A stretch of 64,000 bases of DNA from assembly GCF_035083965.1 (NCBI RefSeq), contig NC_089738.1:6803734-6867733 (forward strand), given 5' to 3'. The notes beneath the pieces were generated by a model that was not told where the DNA came from, searched no databases, and was given only the letters and a program-made list of their open reading frames with translations. Origin of the DNA: Branchiostoma lanceolatum. Lineage: Eukaryota; Chordata; Leptocardii; Amphioxiformes; Branchiostomatidae. Made by a program: the position numbers and the translations under genes. Positions 1 to 11,299 of this stretch are shown in pieces; positions within the stretch are counted from its first letter, which is position 1, and each line of letters opens with the position of its first letter.

Positions 1-250
1 TAAGTCGTGTCAAAATTGCCACTAACTTTCTCTTGTACTTTTGCGTGGGGTCCGTAGGTAGTTTCTCATACGTTTTCATGTCTGCTAGCATGACACTCAC
101 CTTCTCTTCATAGTCTGTTCTGTCCATAAGCACCGTAGCTTTCCCTTTGTCCGCTGGTAGTATCAGTACGTTCTTGTCCTTCCTTAGTTCCTTCAGGGCG
201 TCTCTTTCTTGTTTGGTGATGTTGGATTTTGGGAGTTTCGCTGTTTTCAT
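1..250 (-). pseudogene. Penelope-like retroelement RT-region fragment, runs off left edge
   Basis: On the minus strand an open frame runs from an ATG at 250 to the window edge. It contains the motif LILPADKGKATVLMDRTDY, followed by a segment ending YEKLPTDPTQKYKRKL. The (I/L)LPADKG-(R/K)ATV-(V/L)-D-x-x-DY signature is typical of the region N-terminal to the reverse transcriptase domain in Penelope-like (GIY-YIG) retroelements common in invertebrate genomes. The frame is uninterrupted here, but only about 83 codons are visible and neither the RT core nor an endonuclease is in the window. A possible splice acceptor (CACAG) lies just upstream, near 258. It could be an intact element continuing leftwards or a truncated copy. 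Assignment is from recalled family motifs; confidence is moderate. Confidence 0.6.
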
Positions 251-1039
251 AACACAATCCTGTGTTGAAAATACATAAATATACGTACATTAAGTTTAGC
301 TAAGTGTTACTAACTAATATCAGACAAAACAACTTACACCCCCACTGCTAAAACATTGTTTTAACACTGTAATATTAGACAAGTACTAGACTATCCCAAT
401 TCCCTTCAGAAGCCATGGACTTTTGGATTATTTGTGGCTCTTTACATAACGCGATTTACTTAAGGGTCATGATTTCGCAGTTGGAACAACTCTGCTGTAC
501 AGTAGTAAAACACGACCATACATTGGCCGCGCAAAGTCAGGGTGTCATATGACTTCGCCTTGAGAGGTTAACACAAAAACCTTGAAAACAAAATATTTAA
601 TAGGTCAAGATTGACAGTATATACATTGAAATGGTTCTTGCATTGCCGTTAAGTGGCCCGGCAGGTAAATTTTACGTATCTGTTTTTCCTACAGCGCCGG
701 TGGTGAAATAACGAAAAATTCCTGCTGCATTTAATTTGTGTTTTCTTTGTATCTGTGCGGGTATGGAGAAAACAGCTCAAAATGTGTTTCAGGCCTGCAT
801 CATCATGATTATGATTCCATCATAAATATTGATATTATTCAAATAGCCAGCTTCAGACAATCAACACCAGCGATTACGTAGGACTAATCGTGGGTTGTTT
901 GTCACACGGCATTACGGATCAGCTACCGACGGCCGCACCCTACAATAACAACATCAACCTGTGCCTGAGGCGTTCTACACGAGTTTCCACCCAAAAAGGG
1001 CCAACTGAAGCTATTCTGACTGGTTTGCAAGGTATGTCT
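251..1039. other. AT-rich intergenic DNA, no feature seen
   Basis: No convincing open frame, RNA gene or repeat structure was recognised between the retroelement fragment and the foldback element at 1040. Confidence 0.4.
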
Positions 1040-1440
1040 CTGCCTGTGGATACACTTTAAGGCATTGTTGAAGGGTGGCTGAGGAATTTTGGGATTTCTT
1101 TAGCTTTATAAACCTTCCTCAACCTTAATTTTTTTCAGGTAGTACCTTATAGCAAGGCGATAATTTATGCAAATTAGTATGATGTCATGGCGAGGCACAA
1201 GCCAAGGAGAGCGTTTTTTCTAAAAAAAAGGGTCTGGCCTTATAAATCTTGATGACGTAATCATGACATCATACTAATTTGCATAAATTATCACCTTGCT
1301 ATAAGGTCCTACCTGAAAGAAAACTAAGGTTGAGGAAAAAAGGAAAAGCTTAAGAAAGTTTTTTTTCAAAAACATCTCAAAATTCCTCAGCCACCCTTCA
1401 ACAATGCCATAAAGGTGAATCTGCAGGCAGTTTGTTATAT
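1040..1440. mobile_element. Foldback MITE, about 400 bp
   Basis: The two ends are long inverted repeats. The left arm begins CTGCCTGTGG and runs through GGCATTGTTGAAGGGTGGCT. The right arm ends AGCCACCCTTCAACAATGCC...CTGCAGGCAG. The pairing continues inwards with CTTATAGCAAGG / CCTTGCTATAAGG and AATTTATGCAAATTAGTATG / CATACTAATTTGCATAAATT. There is no coding capacity. The structure is that of a miniature inverted-repeat or foldback DNA element; its transposase family is not identifiable from the ends. Confidence 0.75.
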
Positions 1441-2680
1441 ATTAATTAGGGTTGCATTCTCCAAGCAGGTGTTGGGGTGAAAGATTTTGACGTTTATAAC
1501 TGGGAAGGGTGGATAGCTGTCAAAGAAGCTTAGCTGTCAAAAAACGCTTAACAATCTTCCGCCCCGCATCTGCTTGGAGATGATGTTAGTTCTGAAGAGG
1601 GGAACAGATGCTCTGCGCGCTGATGCTTTCATTGTGTGATGACGTAACTCTGGGATAAATTCTGCCAGAACCGGAAAGTTCAGACTGACCATGCAACTTT
1701 GAGTCGGTCTAAAATGGTTCCTAGGCTTGTTGTAACGTAGCCGGCCGGTACCCATACGACCGGGAGCTGGGAGTGGTGCCCACCGCCCAGGCAGATTGTC
1801 GCACACGAGGCGTGGTTTTACGGGCGTGGCTTAATCAGTTAGCTCTACGGTCAGCGATAGCTCGATATGCCAGCTAAAAAGACAGGCTAACAGAAACGGA
1901 CTAATGGTTAGCAGACTGTGCCCGGTAGAACACTCCAAAGCCAACCCGTAGAGACTGGTGATCAGTTTAGTTGTAACGGTATTTTTCACTCTCACAAGGC
2001 TTCGATTGAACTTATTGCAGCTGTCACACTAGCTGTCGGCGCTGAACTAGCGGTTTCGTACATTTGTATCATTCAGACGAGTAAGTTGCCAAAACAGGCA
2101 TAGGCAGATTTTCTATACCTCTGCGGATTTCCTTATCTTTAAGATACAAATTAATGGAGTCCTGAAAACGTTGCCAAAAAGAGTAAACAACCTTCAAAGA
2201 GCCAGCTTCAGACAATCAGCACAACGAGGGACTAAGCGATATTTAACAGAGTGGATGTCGATCTTAAGGTCTCTTTGTTTGATCTGGGGGATGGACTTGT
2301 AATTTTTCTAACCCTACCCTCTGACGACCGGCGAATATTGTACAGTCCCTAAAACTAAGGTACCTAATATCATTTGTTATATACTAGTACTGTAAGAGAG
2401 CTACTCCTGAAGCACGTATTCTACACCCAAGGCAGAAAACACTTTCTTAATCTGTCAAATAGGACTTCAGAAAACTCTCAGTTTTAGGCCACACCCATGT
2501 CATTTCAAAATTGAAATAAAAACATTATGAAATTAAAATAAAAACATTATAAAACAAAATAAAAACATTATACAGCTTGGCATGAGGTTGAAATAAATAC
2601 AAAATGCTGGAAAGACAATTTGAGTCTGATAATCACATTTCTCTCCAATGTGAACCGAAATGTTCCCCTCATACCTAGTA
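1441..2680. other. Intergenic repeat debris, no gene
   Basis: The stretch contains a short inverted pair, CTCCAAGCAGGTG near 1459 and CATCTGCTTGGAG near 1567. A related CATCTGCTTGGAGAT occurs near 63068, so this is probably a remnant of another small inverted-repeat element. No supported coding exon was found; the open frames are short and unlike known proteins. Confidence 0.35.
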
Positions 2681-4995
2681 TGGCCCAACATATTGTTTTT
2701 ACTCAGGTTTCTTCTTCTTCTCCTGTCAAATCTTCAAATCGATTCATCTCTGTCATTTTTTTGACCAAATGACCTGAAATGTGGTACAAAGGTAGTGTAG
2801 GCAAATACGCCCGGCCCCTGGCCGGTTTTTTTTCTCGACATTGACCTTGAAAGTGATTTTATTGAGGTTTTTCTGACCAAAAACGTACATTTTGGCCTCC
2901 TGTGCTCTGGAAATACATCCAAATGACCTGAAGTTTGCTATGGGGGTACATTGAACAAATATTCAAAGAACCTCATTCGCACTTTTGGCATACATCACGC
3001 CGGTCCGTCGCTATGGTAAAGTCCCAGTCACGAAGGGAGTATTGGGTTACCGGACGCCTCCGCGGGCTCCAGCGAGCCGATGCCGGCCAGCCTGTGAATC
3101 TGTTCAAATGTCATGAATAGTTTCAAAACGATCCCCTCGTTCAAATTAAAGGAAATTTGTGTTGCGTATGCCCCCAATGTCAGCGTTTCGAATCCTGTAG
3201 AAAAATCCGGGTAAATTCAGGCTTGAGCCCGATGATTGCCGCCTTCTAGAAAGGGAATATCAAAACCAGACAACTGATTAATTGGCTCCAAAATTTACTG
3301 AATATTCTTCATTTTTGCAGTTTACAGAACGTTACCATAAGATAAAACTTTTTGTCTTGGGATTTCTTATTTTTCGATTATTCTTGAGATCGGGAAAAAG
3401 GCGTAAAATTGCTTGTTTTTACCTTCCAAGACCCATAATTCAACAGTGTCTGCATTTCTAAAAAAAATCCCTAAGACGTAAACCTCCAGAAAACCGTTGG
3501 CTTTATTTCAAGCCGTCAATGAGGCAAATTGGACGCTTTTTGGTCCCGATCTAAATATGGTGTTTGCACGCATGTCATGCCGCACGGATAGGGGTAGGGG
3601 GTGACTAATACCGGCGTCAACATTCCTTGAAATATTTTACTTCACTAACAAAGACGTGAGTAGCTTCTTGAAATGTTGCTTAACCACAGCAAAATGTCAG
3701 CATCTGTTTATTGTCCAGAAAATGATTTGTATTTGCAAAAAAGTCGGTTTCCGTTCTGATGTGAGGCACGCAGGTAAAAGGGCCAGTCGGCAAGGAATTT
3801 CAGTGGATACTTGCTAATGACCTCAGGTAACCCCAAATCGAACAAGCGTTCTGTTCGATCGTACGTCAATCATGTCCGATCGAACGTGAAAGAACATGCT
3901 TCGGGTTCGAAAAAAGTCTGGGACTTTTGAGGTCTAATTTGACCACCGTGCATCACTTCAAAATACGATTTTGCAGGGTATTTTGGGGATAACATTTGGG
4001 TATTTTCCTCATATGACCATATATGGTGTTGCCAACACAACCTAAAGGTCAGTGACCCCAAGTGCACCTGGCCTGCCTGTGAGCCTTGCGACCACCTGAT
4101 TGGCCAATTGAGTTAATCTATTTATCTTGCATTTCTGGCGCAGGTGTGCTAGTATTCATACCGAATGTGGTATGAGAATGCGTAGGACATGTGCTTACAT
4201 GGCTTTGTTCACTCTTTTTTTAACAAAGATACACATCTCCAGTTCCTATGTATTAAACCAAATTGAAGCAAAATTTGGCATGTGTCTGCCTTGGTCATGT
4301 ACACAGGCCCCCATTCAAATGTTTGGCATACAGCCTTTCAAAACGATTTTTGAAATAAACAATTTTTTCGTTTCGTTATTTTCAACCCAAAATGTATACT
4401 ATTGAATCATGCATTGAAACATAGGGGTGTCACATTTTCATATTTCACCCATACTATCGCTGAAATATGTTGTTTTTGGTCATTTCCTTCTTCTCCTGTC
4501 AAATCGTCATAAATATCATTATGTATGCTATGGAAAACTTCATTCTTCCCTGGGGTTGATCTTTTTTAATTCAATTTTGAACTGGGTTGATTATGCGCAA
4601 GAGTGTAATTTTGGGCGGATATTTTCGACTGGTCTAGTTTACATAGAGATGGCACGGAATATCCCATTCTTGCAAGGGGAGGATTCTTTAATTATTTATT
4701 TCAATTTTGAGCTGGAGTGATTATGAAAAAGTCCATTTGTTAGCAGAAGTGTATTTGTTTATGTGGATATGGATTTGGACTGGTCCATATTGTGTTGAGG
4801 TGCTACTGGAAGACTCCATTCCTGTATGGAGAGACTTATTGTTTTTAAACTCAATTTTGGACTGGGGTGATCCATATTTTTAGTGGAAGTATTTTAGAAT
4901 GGTCCATTGTTATTTTGGGACAGTCCATTTTTCGCATGGCGAGGAGTATGGCTAAACATGCTGTATTTGCTCGCAAATTTTGTCTTTCTAGTTCA
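2681..4995 (+). mobile_element. Diverged copy 1 of the 2.1 kb TATGGCTAAACAT repeat
   Basis: Blocks of this segment match the two well-preserved copies at 28142-30240 (+) and 43853-46000 (-). The left part shares CTCCTGTCAAATCTTCAAAT and the TGACCAAATGACCTGAAAT region. The middle shares the AGGTCA(G/T)TGACCCC segment. The right part shares GAACTGGGTTGATTATGCGC and the end GAGTATGGCTAAACATGCTG. Interior sequence differs (for example 3000-3850), so this is an old or rearranged copy. No transposase was seen. The class is unknown; it behaves as a non-autonomous dispersed element. Confidence 0.6.
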
Positions 4996-5791
4996 TTGTT
5001 GATTTTTCAGTTGTGCATTTTTGTTTATTCGAAAGCCAAGACTCTTCTCACTTCTCACATAGTTGCGTGCGAAGTGCGTTTAACAGCTGATCAAATTCGT
5101 GTAAAAGCCGCGGGATTCCCGATTGAAACGCTAGCAAAACCCGGTAAAAGGCGTGAATTTCTCGCTTATAACACATTTAGATATGGGATGTCATGGGATG
5201 TCATGGGCCTCCTAACAGCTTTTCTTGCTAATCCAGCAGGTTATTTTCTGGCAGATAGTCTTTTATTTTCTTGTGAAATTCGTGTAGATTTAGGCCCTTA
5301 ACAGCTTGATCAGTAACTACAGAGGCATTTTCGTGCCAATCTTTAAAAAAGGATAATTAAAGGACGGATTTCCATGTCTTTGGTCATGTAGGTAGCTTAT
5401 ACAGAAATGTGGACTACAAATTATGCAAATAGGGCTAATCTTGCACAAAAAATTGATCATACTGGTGTTTTCCATGTATCTTTGGTCCATTGCATTTTGT
5501 TGTCCCGATTTTTGTGTGGGAGAATTTTTGACATCAGGAAGAAGAGTTGTTTCGGGGGGCCCCTAGCAGGTAGTTTGGAAACTGCAATGGCGTTTTGCAC
5601 ACGAAAAACTGGAGAGAGGAACAATACACAAGTTTGGGCATGCAGGTAGCTCAGACAGAGATGTACACAATTAAATGAAAAGTATGCAAAGCAATACTTT
5701 ATTTGCATAATCAATTAGGAAATTCTATAATTCCAGACAGCGTTGTCCATAACAGGACTTTAATACATGTCGTGTTTCAAAGTTCAGAATC

Positions 5792-6497
5792 TTAAAGCCC
5801 CACTATGTAGTTTTAGGCCAATACAGAAAGTAGATTTTCCTACCGTTTCTTTGCATAGCATGTTTGATCAACTCTATAGAATTGCTTACCGATATTCAGG
5901 GAGGGAGGTTACAACATTACTGCACCATACAAACAACTTTAAAACACTGTTATCCTCCATCCAAAACAACACACAGTGTGACATCAACACATGGCCACAC
6001 ACGGCTTCTGTACCTCTTATCAGCCTGACTGCCCAGTGGGGTGCCTGTATACAGTTCACCAGTTTCTGTAAAAAGTCATCCTTACCAGAGTTCTTGCAGT
6101 TTTCAAGGGAAAATGACCACACTTTATTGATACCCTTCAAAGTAGACTCTCTAGATTAAATTGATAGTTGTATTCTACCCTCTTCGGAAAAGATATGAGC
6201 TAGCGTTTCCAAAGAAATGACTGGCAGAGTAACGTGTGGCTAAGTGATTAGACCACCATAGGGGTCCTCCATATGACTAGGATGTTTTGTTTACAACAGG
6301 AGCATGTACTGTTGAGGTGGTGTCCGGGAGTTTTTGCTTTGTTTTCGCACAGTTCACCAACACCAAAAATTGACGAAATAACGAAGAAAATATGCTGAAA
6401 AGGGGTTGTACATGTCAGTACCTGCCATTCACATTAAGATTTGCTCACAAGAATATTTTCAATTTTTGCGCCAAAATCTTACATAGTGGGGCTTTAA
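5792..6497. mobile_element. TTAA-flanked MITE with AGCCCCACTATGTA terminal inverted repeats
   Basis: The left end reads TTAAAGCCCCACTATGTAG and the right end reads TTACATAGTGGGGCTTTAA, a near-perfect inverted repeat bounded by TTAA on both sides. TTAA target duplication is characteristic of piggyBac-type transposition, so a piggyBac-derived MITE is a reasonable inference. The same right end recurs at 43136-43156 inside DKC1 intron 2. The apparent 130- and 84-residue open frames within it are on opposite strands and look incidental. Confidence 0.65.
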
Positions 6498-6831
6498 CAC
6501 TGCCCATTAAGGATTATGGGTTCTCGTAAGCAATGGTAACAAAGCCTTTGTATGTCCAGAATAATCCCGTTTACGGACAATACGAGATTTTTTGTTATTC
6601 AGTGAGCAACATGTGCAAACCACTTATGGATGAAATAGTTTAATACAGATTTTAATCCGGCTTTACACGACTTTTGAACGCATTGAACACAAATCTGTAA
6701 CATATTCTAAAAAGACTTTGCACGACATTTAACACTTTAAAACATGTAAACACGCGTGGGAAGGGAAGTTACTGTAAAGTGGATTTGACCTTACAGAGGA
6801 GCTTGCTGTTCTGTTTAGGTGGCAGGGCATC

Positions 6832-9741
6832 ATGGGGAGAAAGCTGCGACACCTGCCGATTTTCCTTCTCCTCATCCTGACTGGGCCCGTCATGCCAGAA
6901 GCTGGCTGCAGCTGCACACCGTCATCATGGTGCAGGTGCAGCAACCGGAACATCAACAGCATTCCCCAGAACCTCCCATCATCCATCGTTAGGTTGTATT
7001 TGGAATGTAATCTTATCAAAACGGTAAATCGGTCCGAGCTGTTACTGTATGGGAATTTATATTGGTTGAGTTTGAGAGAAAATTGCATTAGCATTGTTGA
7101 TTATTTCCCCAATCTGCCTAAACTTCGAGAGTTGCACTTGGACAAGAACAATATAACAAACATCCAACCTCGTACATTTGCAAACCTACCCCGGCTACAA
7201 AGGTTGTCACTGGCATCGAACCAGATAAGACAGATTCAAGCAGGTACATTTGCAAATCTATCCGAGCTACAGTCGTTGTGGCTGACCAAAAACCAGATAA
7301 TCGAGATTCAGCTTGGCGTATTTACAAATCTAACCCGGCTCCAGAACTTGGGCCTGTCCTCCAACCAGATAAAAATGATTCGAACGGGTTCATTCGGAAA
7401 TCTAGCCAACCTTAACGCGTTGTGGCTGTGCAAAAACAAGATAAAAATGATTCAGCCTGGTTCATTCGCAAATCTAACCAACCTCAAAGTGGTGTCCCTG
7501 ACCTACAACCAGATAGCAACGATTCAGGCATTCACATTTGCAAATCTACCACGGCTACAAGAGTTGTCACTGGCCGTCAACAAAATAGCAGAGATTCAGG
7601 CAGGTACATTTTCAAATCTACCCCGACTCAAACGGTTGCTCCTGCCCAGCAACCAGATAGCAGAGATTCAGCCTGGTTCATTCGCAACTCTGCTCTGGCT
7701 GGAAGGGTTGTTCCTGTACAACAACCAGATAACAATGATTCAGGCGAAAACTTTCGCAAATTTAACCCACCTCAAAAGGTTGACTCTGAATCGCAACCAG
7801 ATAACAATGATTCAGTCTGGTGGATTTGCAAATCTGCCCCGGCTAATATCTTTGAGCCTATCTTCCAACCAGATAACAGACATCCATTCAGGTGCATTTA
7901 CAAAACTGCCCCAACTGCAACATTTGGACCTTAAGGGGAACAAGATGTTTGAAATCGCCCCTTTAGCTTATGGCCTGTTGCCATCTATTCGTCACATATT
8001 ACTCGACCATAACCCCTGGGATTGTGACTGTAGGATGCGTCCATTCAGGCTAGATACGACCACATTTCTTTCATTCAAAGACCAGATAATCTGTGCCCAA
8101 CCCGCAAAACTCCAGGGACAGAAGCTTGCAGACGTCAATCCTGAAGAATTGATATGTAAAGAACCAACCATATCGACCCTTCCCGTTGACGTCCCAGCCT
8201 CATGCAGATCAAGTCCAGTATCAACATCCTCCTCATTTGGCAATACAGAAACTAATGCTAGACCAGCAACGCATTCTGTAGGCCCCGCACTGACCCTTGT
8301 CGGTCCATCAAGAAGTAGTGCCAGAAGCTACAATGGCACCACCACCTCTCGCTATCATTGGTACTTCAAAACTAATACTGGCTCAACAGCAGGTCTTGCA
8401 GGTAAAACATACAAAGCTAGCGCAGCACTAACTTCACCCCTTGAAACCACTTCAGACAAGCCAGAAAGCAGCAGTTCTAACGGATCTATTTCCAGTTCCC
8501 CTTTACTTGTTCTTGTTTGCTCCATAAGTGGTTCGGTACCTGGCATTGTTCTGATCGGCACCATTATTCTCGCAATCTGGTACAAGAGGAGGACCAGGCT
8601 TCCTCCTTTAGGGCCAAATCCTATTGCCGTTGGTAGCAACACAAACACAAACACAACAGTTTCTGTCATGACCACTGGTCATGTTAGCAGGTATGAAGAT
8701 ATTGATAATCATGATGATCAGACAGGGCAGGGCCAGTCCCAGGCCATCGCTAACCCCAGCACAAACACCACAGCTACTAGTGCTGTAGTGACCAGTGATT
8801 ATAATCACCAGTATGAAGATGTAGACAAACAACATAATCAGACAGGGCAGGGCCAGTCCCGGGCCATCACTAAACCCAACACAGCTGCTGTAGTAGTTTG
8901 TGGTCATGAGCATCAGTATGAAGATATTGACAACCAACATGATCAGACAGGACAGGGCAAGTCTCGGGCTAACATTCAAGCTCTGAAAGTTGGAAATCTA
9001 TCCCATAACGAAGTGCTAGCTGCCCCAAAACCAAATCCCATGTACGCAGGTGTGGGAACACCACCAAATGACCCGACATCTACAGAAATTGGCAGTAGTA
9101 ACGGTCATGATCAGACAGGGAAGGGCGAGTCTCAGGCTAGCACTCCGCCGCTGAAGGTTGGAGATCTTTCACATGACGAAGTCATCGCTGCCTTAAAGCT
9201 AAATCCTATGTACGCAGCCATCACTAGATCCAACACAAGCACCACAGCTACTGTACATGTGATCAGTGGCCATGATCAGACAGGGCAGGGCCAGTCTCAA
9301 ACCATCAGTAAACCCAACACAAACACCACAGCTGCTGTAGTGACCAGTGGTCATGATCATGATCAGAAAGGCCAGGGCCAGTCTCAATCTAACACTAAAC
9401 CCAACACACACACCGCAGCTGCTGTAGTGACCAGTGGTCATGATCACCAGTATGAAGATATTGACAACCAACAGAATCAGGCAGGGCAAGGCCAGTCTCA
9501 GGCCATAACGGAATCCAACACACACACCACGGCCGCTGCATCGACCAGTGGCAATGGTCAGACAGTCTACCAGGTTGTTTACGAATCATCGGCCACTAAA
9601 AACCCATCATATAACACAGGGCCGACACTCACCAACGAGCTGAACACTCTGTACAACATTGAGGGCCAGTACCAGGCCATTGTCGGATCCAACAGGAATA
9701 CCACAGCTGCTGTAGTGAGCAGTCATGATCAGCTGTATTGA
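6832..9741 (+). CDS. Intronless LRR type I transmembrane receptor with tyrosine-motif cytoplasmic tail
   Basis: A single 969-residue open frame. Residues 1 to about 24 are a signal peptide (RHLPIFLLLILTG). A short Cys-rich LRRNT cap follows. About 14 leucine-rich repeats of 24 residues, consensus LxxLxLxxNQIxxIQxGTFANLPR, span roughly residues 50-390. They are closed by an LRRCT cap (NPWDCDCRMRPF, with later Cys at CAQP and LICKEP). A Ser/Thr-rich stalk leads to one membrane segment at about 558-581, followed by YKRRTR as stop-transfer. The tail of about 385 residues carries four YED(I/V)D motifs (Tyr 621, 661, 696, 874), two NPMYA motifs (Tyr 738, 794) and one NPSY (Tyr 927), set among imperfect repeats of HDQTGQGQSQ type. 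The ectodomain implies ligand binding, perhaps innate immunity or adhesion. NPxY and YEDI sites imply PTB or SH2 adaptor docking, which is inference. The start follows a GGGCATC context and precedes a clear signal peptide. No orthologue name is recognised; lancelets have many LRR receptors. AATAAA occurs at 10822 and 10861. Confidence 0.9.
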   Translation: MGRKLRHLPIFLLLILTGPVMPEAGCSCTPSSWCRCSNRNINSIPQNLPSSIVRLYLECNLIKTVNRSELLLYGNLYWLSLRENCISIVDYFPNLPKLRELHLDKNNITNIQPRTFANLPRLQRLSLASNQIRQIQAGTFANLSELQSLWLTKNQIIEIQLGVFTNLTRLQNLGLSSNQIKMIRTGSFGNLANLNALWLCKNKIKMIQPGSFANLTNLKVVSLTYNQIATIQAFTFANLPRLQELSLAVNKIAEIQAGTFSNLPRLKRLLLPSNQIAEIQPGSFATLLWLEGLFLYNNQITMIQAKTFANLTHLKRLTLNRNQITMIQSGGFANLPRLISLSLSSNQITDIHSGAFTKLPQLQHLDLKGNKMFEIAPLAYGLLPSIRHILLDHNPWDCDCRMRPFRLDTTTFLSFKDQIICAQPAKLQGQKLADVNPEELICKEPTISTLPVDVPASCRSSPVSTSSSFGNTETNARPATHSVGPALTLVGPSRSSARSYNGTTTSRYHWYFKTNTGSTAGLAGKTYKASAALTSPLETTSDKPESSSSNGSISSSPLLVLVCSISGSVPGIVLIGTIILAIWYKRRTRLPPLGPNPIAVGSNTNTNTTVSVMTTGHVSRYEDIDNHDDQTGQGQSQAIANPSTNTTATSAVVTSDYNHQYEDVDKQHNQTGQGQSRAITKPNTAAVVVCGHEHQYEDIDNQHDQTGQGKSRANIQALKVGNLSHNEVLAAPKPNPMYAGVGTPPNDPTSTEIGSSNGHDQTGKGESQASTPPLKVGDLSHDEVIAALKLNPMYAAITRSNTSTTATVHVISGHDQTGQGQSQTISKPNTNTTAAVVTSGHDHDQKGQGQSQSNTKPNTHTAAAVVTSGHDHQYEDIDNQQNQAGQGQSQAITESNTHTTAAASTSGNGQTVYQVVYESSATKNPSYNTGPTLTNELNTLYNIEGQYQAIVGSNRNTTAAVVSSHDQLY

Positions 9742-10740
9742 AATATAAACACCCAACACGATAACACGTGGTGAGCCTCACACGCAGTTTTAGCGTTACA
9801 CAAGTTCAGATGTTTTATTTAATAATCCACATTGCGTAGTTGTTATCATTAATAAGTATTACTTCACCAGGCAAGAAAGTGGAGTGTTTCGTCATTTTGT
9901 GTAATGTATGGCCATTTTGGGTTTGAAAAACTAGTAGCCGAGCAAGAATTGCAGAAACTATCGAAGATACAATTGACCAGTCACCTACTTGAAATAGTCA
10001 TCATCACTACTGAATGTTCTTAAATAGATGTGGGCAACAGTAAAACCGGCAGTAGGCAAATATAGTAGTGGACAATCCGCATAGTTCCCATACAACTTTA
10101 TTCAAGCCCACGCCCAGCCTAGTTTCGTCTTGTGTGTGACTTTCTCAATGGTTAGGGGCTCGAATGAGCACAAGTACAATGTGTTCTGGCCTTTGCAGGC
10201 CTGGTGCAAAGTGCCCTATGTGACTTAACCAATCTCAGCTCAGCAAAATATCAAGGTCAAACACTACATAGCCTCACTTGACCGTAAAAACTGGCAGTAG
10301 TTTTCCAACTTTTAGTATTGTAGCAATTATGGTTATAACTAGTGGAGTTATAGAAAATAGATACAGAGAGAAACAAAAAGTACTTCGTTCTATTGGTTGC
10401 CATTAGCACTAGAAATGTGATGGAATGACATAATATGCTTATGCATATGTATGGATAATATCTGCAGTTTTAGTCCCAAAATCCTACTACTAAAGGACAC
10501 AAAGAGTAGATCGTTATAATGAATTAATGATTTGAATGAATTTTTATTTATCACTGTAATATACGTCAGCCTGGCGCTGAAGTGCGTTTCACATTACAAT
10601 CTTAAGTACTAAGTACATGTTTAGTAGTTCTGTTGAAATATGCGTTTTGCAACTACGTATGTATCAATGTATTTACTTTTTCTTGTTTTCTAACGTTACC
10701 TTTTAAATGAACGGTTGAAGTGACCAGAAAATTGAATAGA
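9742..10740. other. 3' flank of the LRR receptor, AT-rich, no gene
   Basis: This is AT-rich sequence with no supported exon. It is likely 3' UTR at its left end; no AATAAA lies close to the stop codon, and the nearest seen are further right, at 10822 and 10861. Confidence 0.4.
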
Positions 10741-10741
10741 A

Positions 10742-10850
10742 CGAGGGAGGGCAACTTGTAAAGGTGCTTACGACGCACCTGGTTTACCCTCCCCTTCACT
10801 TTTGTGAATAATCCACATAAACAATAAACAAATACAAAGATGAAGTAAAT
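10742..10850 (+). repeat. GGGAGGGCAACTTGTAAAGG hairpin repeat with A-rich tail, copy 1
   Basis: A stem-loop, GGGAGGGCAACTTGTAAAGG paired with GCACCTGGTTTACCCTCCCC, is followed by (A)TAAACAAT-type repeats. The same stem and an (AAATAAAC)n tail recur at 41966-42052. A conserved hairpin with a short tandem tail is the usual form of the 3' end of a 5'-truncated LINE or its SINE partner. Confidence 0.5.
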
Positions 10851-11299
10851 GACACTTATTAATAAAGCTTGTACGCGTAATTCGCCTGATTGGTTTGTCT
10901 GTATGGGTATGTGGGGGGGGGGGCGACTTGTGATGTGTAACTGTATTTCTGACGTAGGTATGAAACCATGGGTCTGTTTAAAGAAACGTGAACGATGTAG
11001 ATCTTTCTGGGATATGTGAGTGGCCCTGAAAAGGGCCGGGGTTGCCGGGGTTGTCCATCTTGTTTCGATCGTCCTTATGCACGCTCCCCTCGGATGCAGC
11101 GTGCGAGCTGGATGTCCTTGGGCATGATGAACGCTTTATACTATATACTATGTCTAAATATTATATACAGTTCTTCATCTATAAACCTGTTTGTTTCTTC
11201 TCTCTTTTGGAAACACATGGAATCATGATCGTCTGATTCAGTTCTATACATTTAAAGAAGGGAAAACAAGGAGCCCTGGGTGTTGGCAGATGAATGTTT

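Noticed and set aside
5767-6159. 130-codon frame as a gene
   Set aside because: Lies within a TTAA-flanked MITE, has an equally long antisense frame, and resembles no protein.
7422-7934. 170-codon frame inside the LRR receptor
   Set aside because: A shifted reading of the 72-bp LRR repeat; the receptor frame is longer and has all domain hallmarks.
8355-9589. Several minus-strand frames opposite the receptor tail
   Set aside because: Shadows of the tandem repeats in the coding strand.
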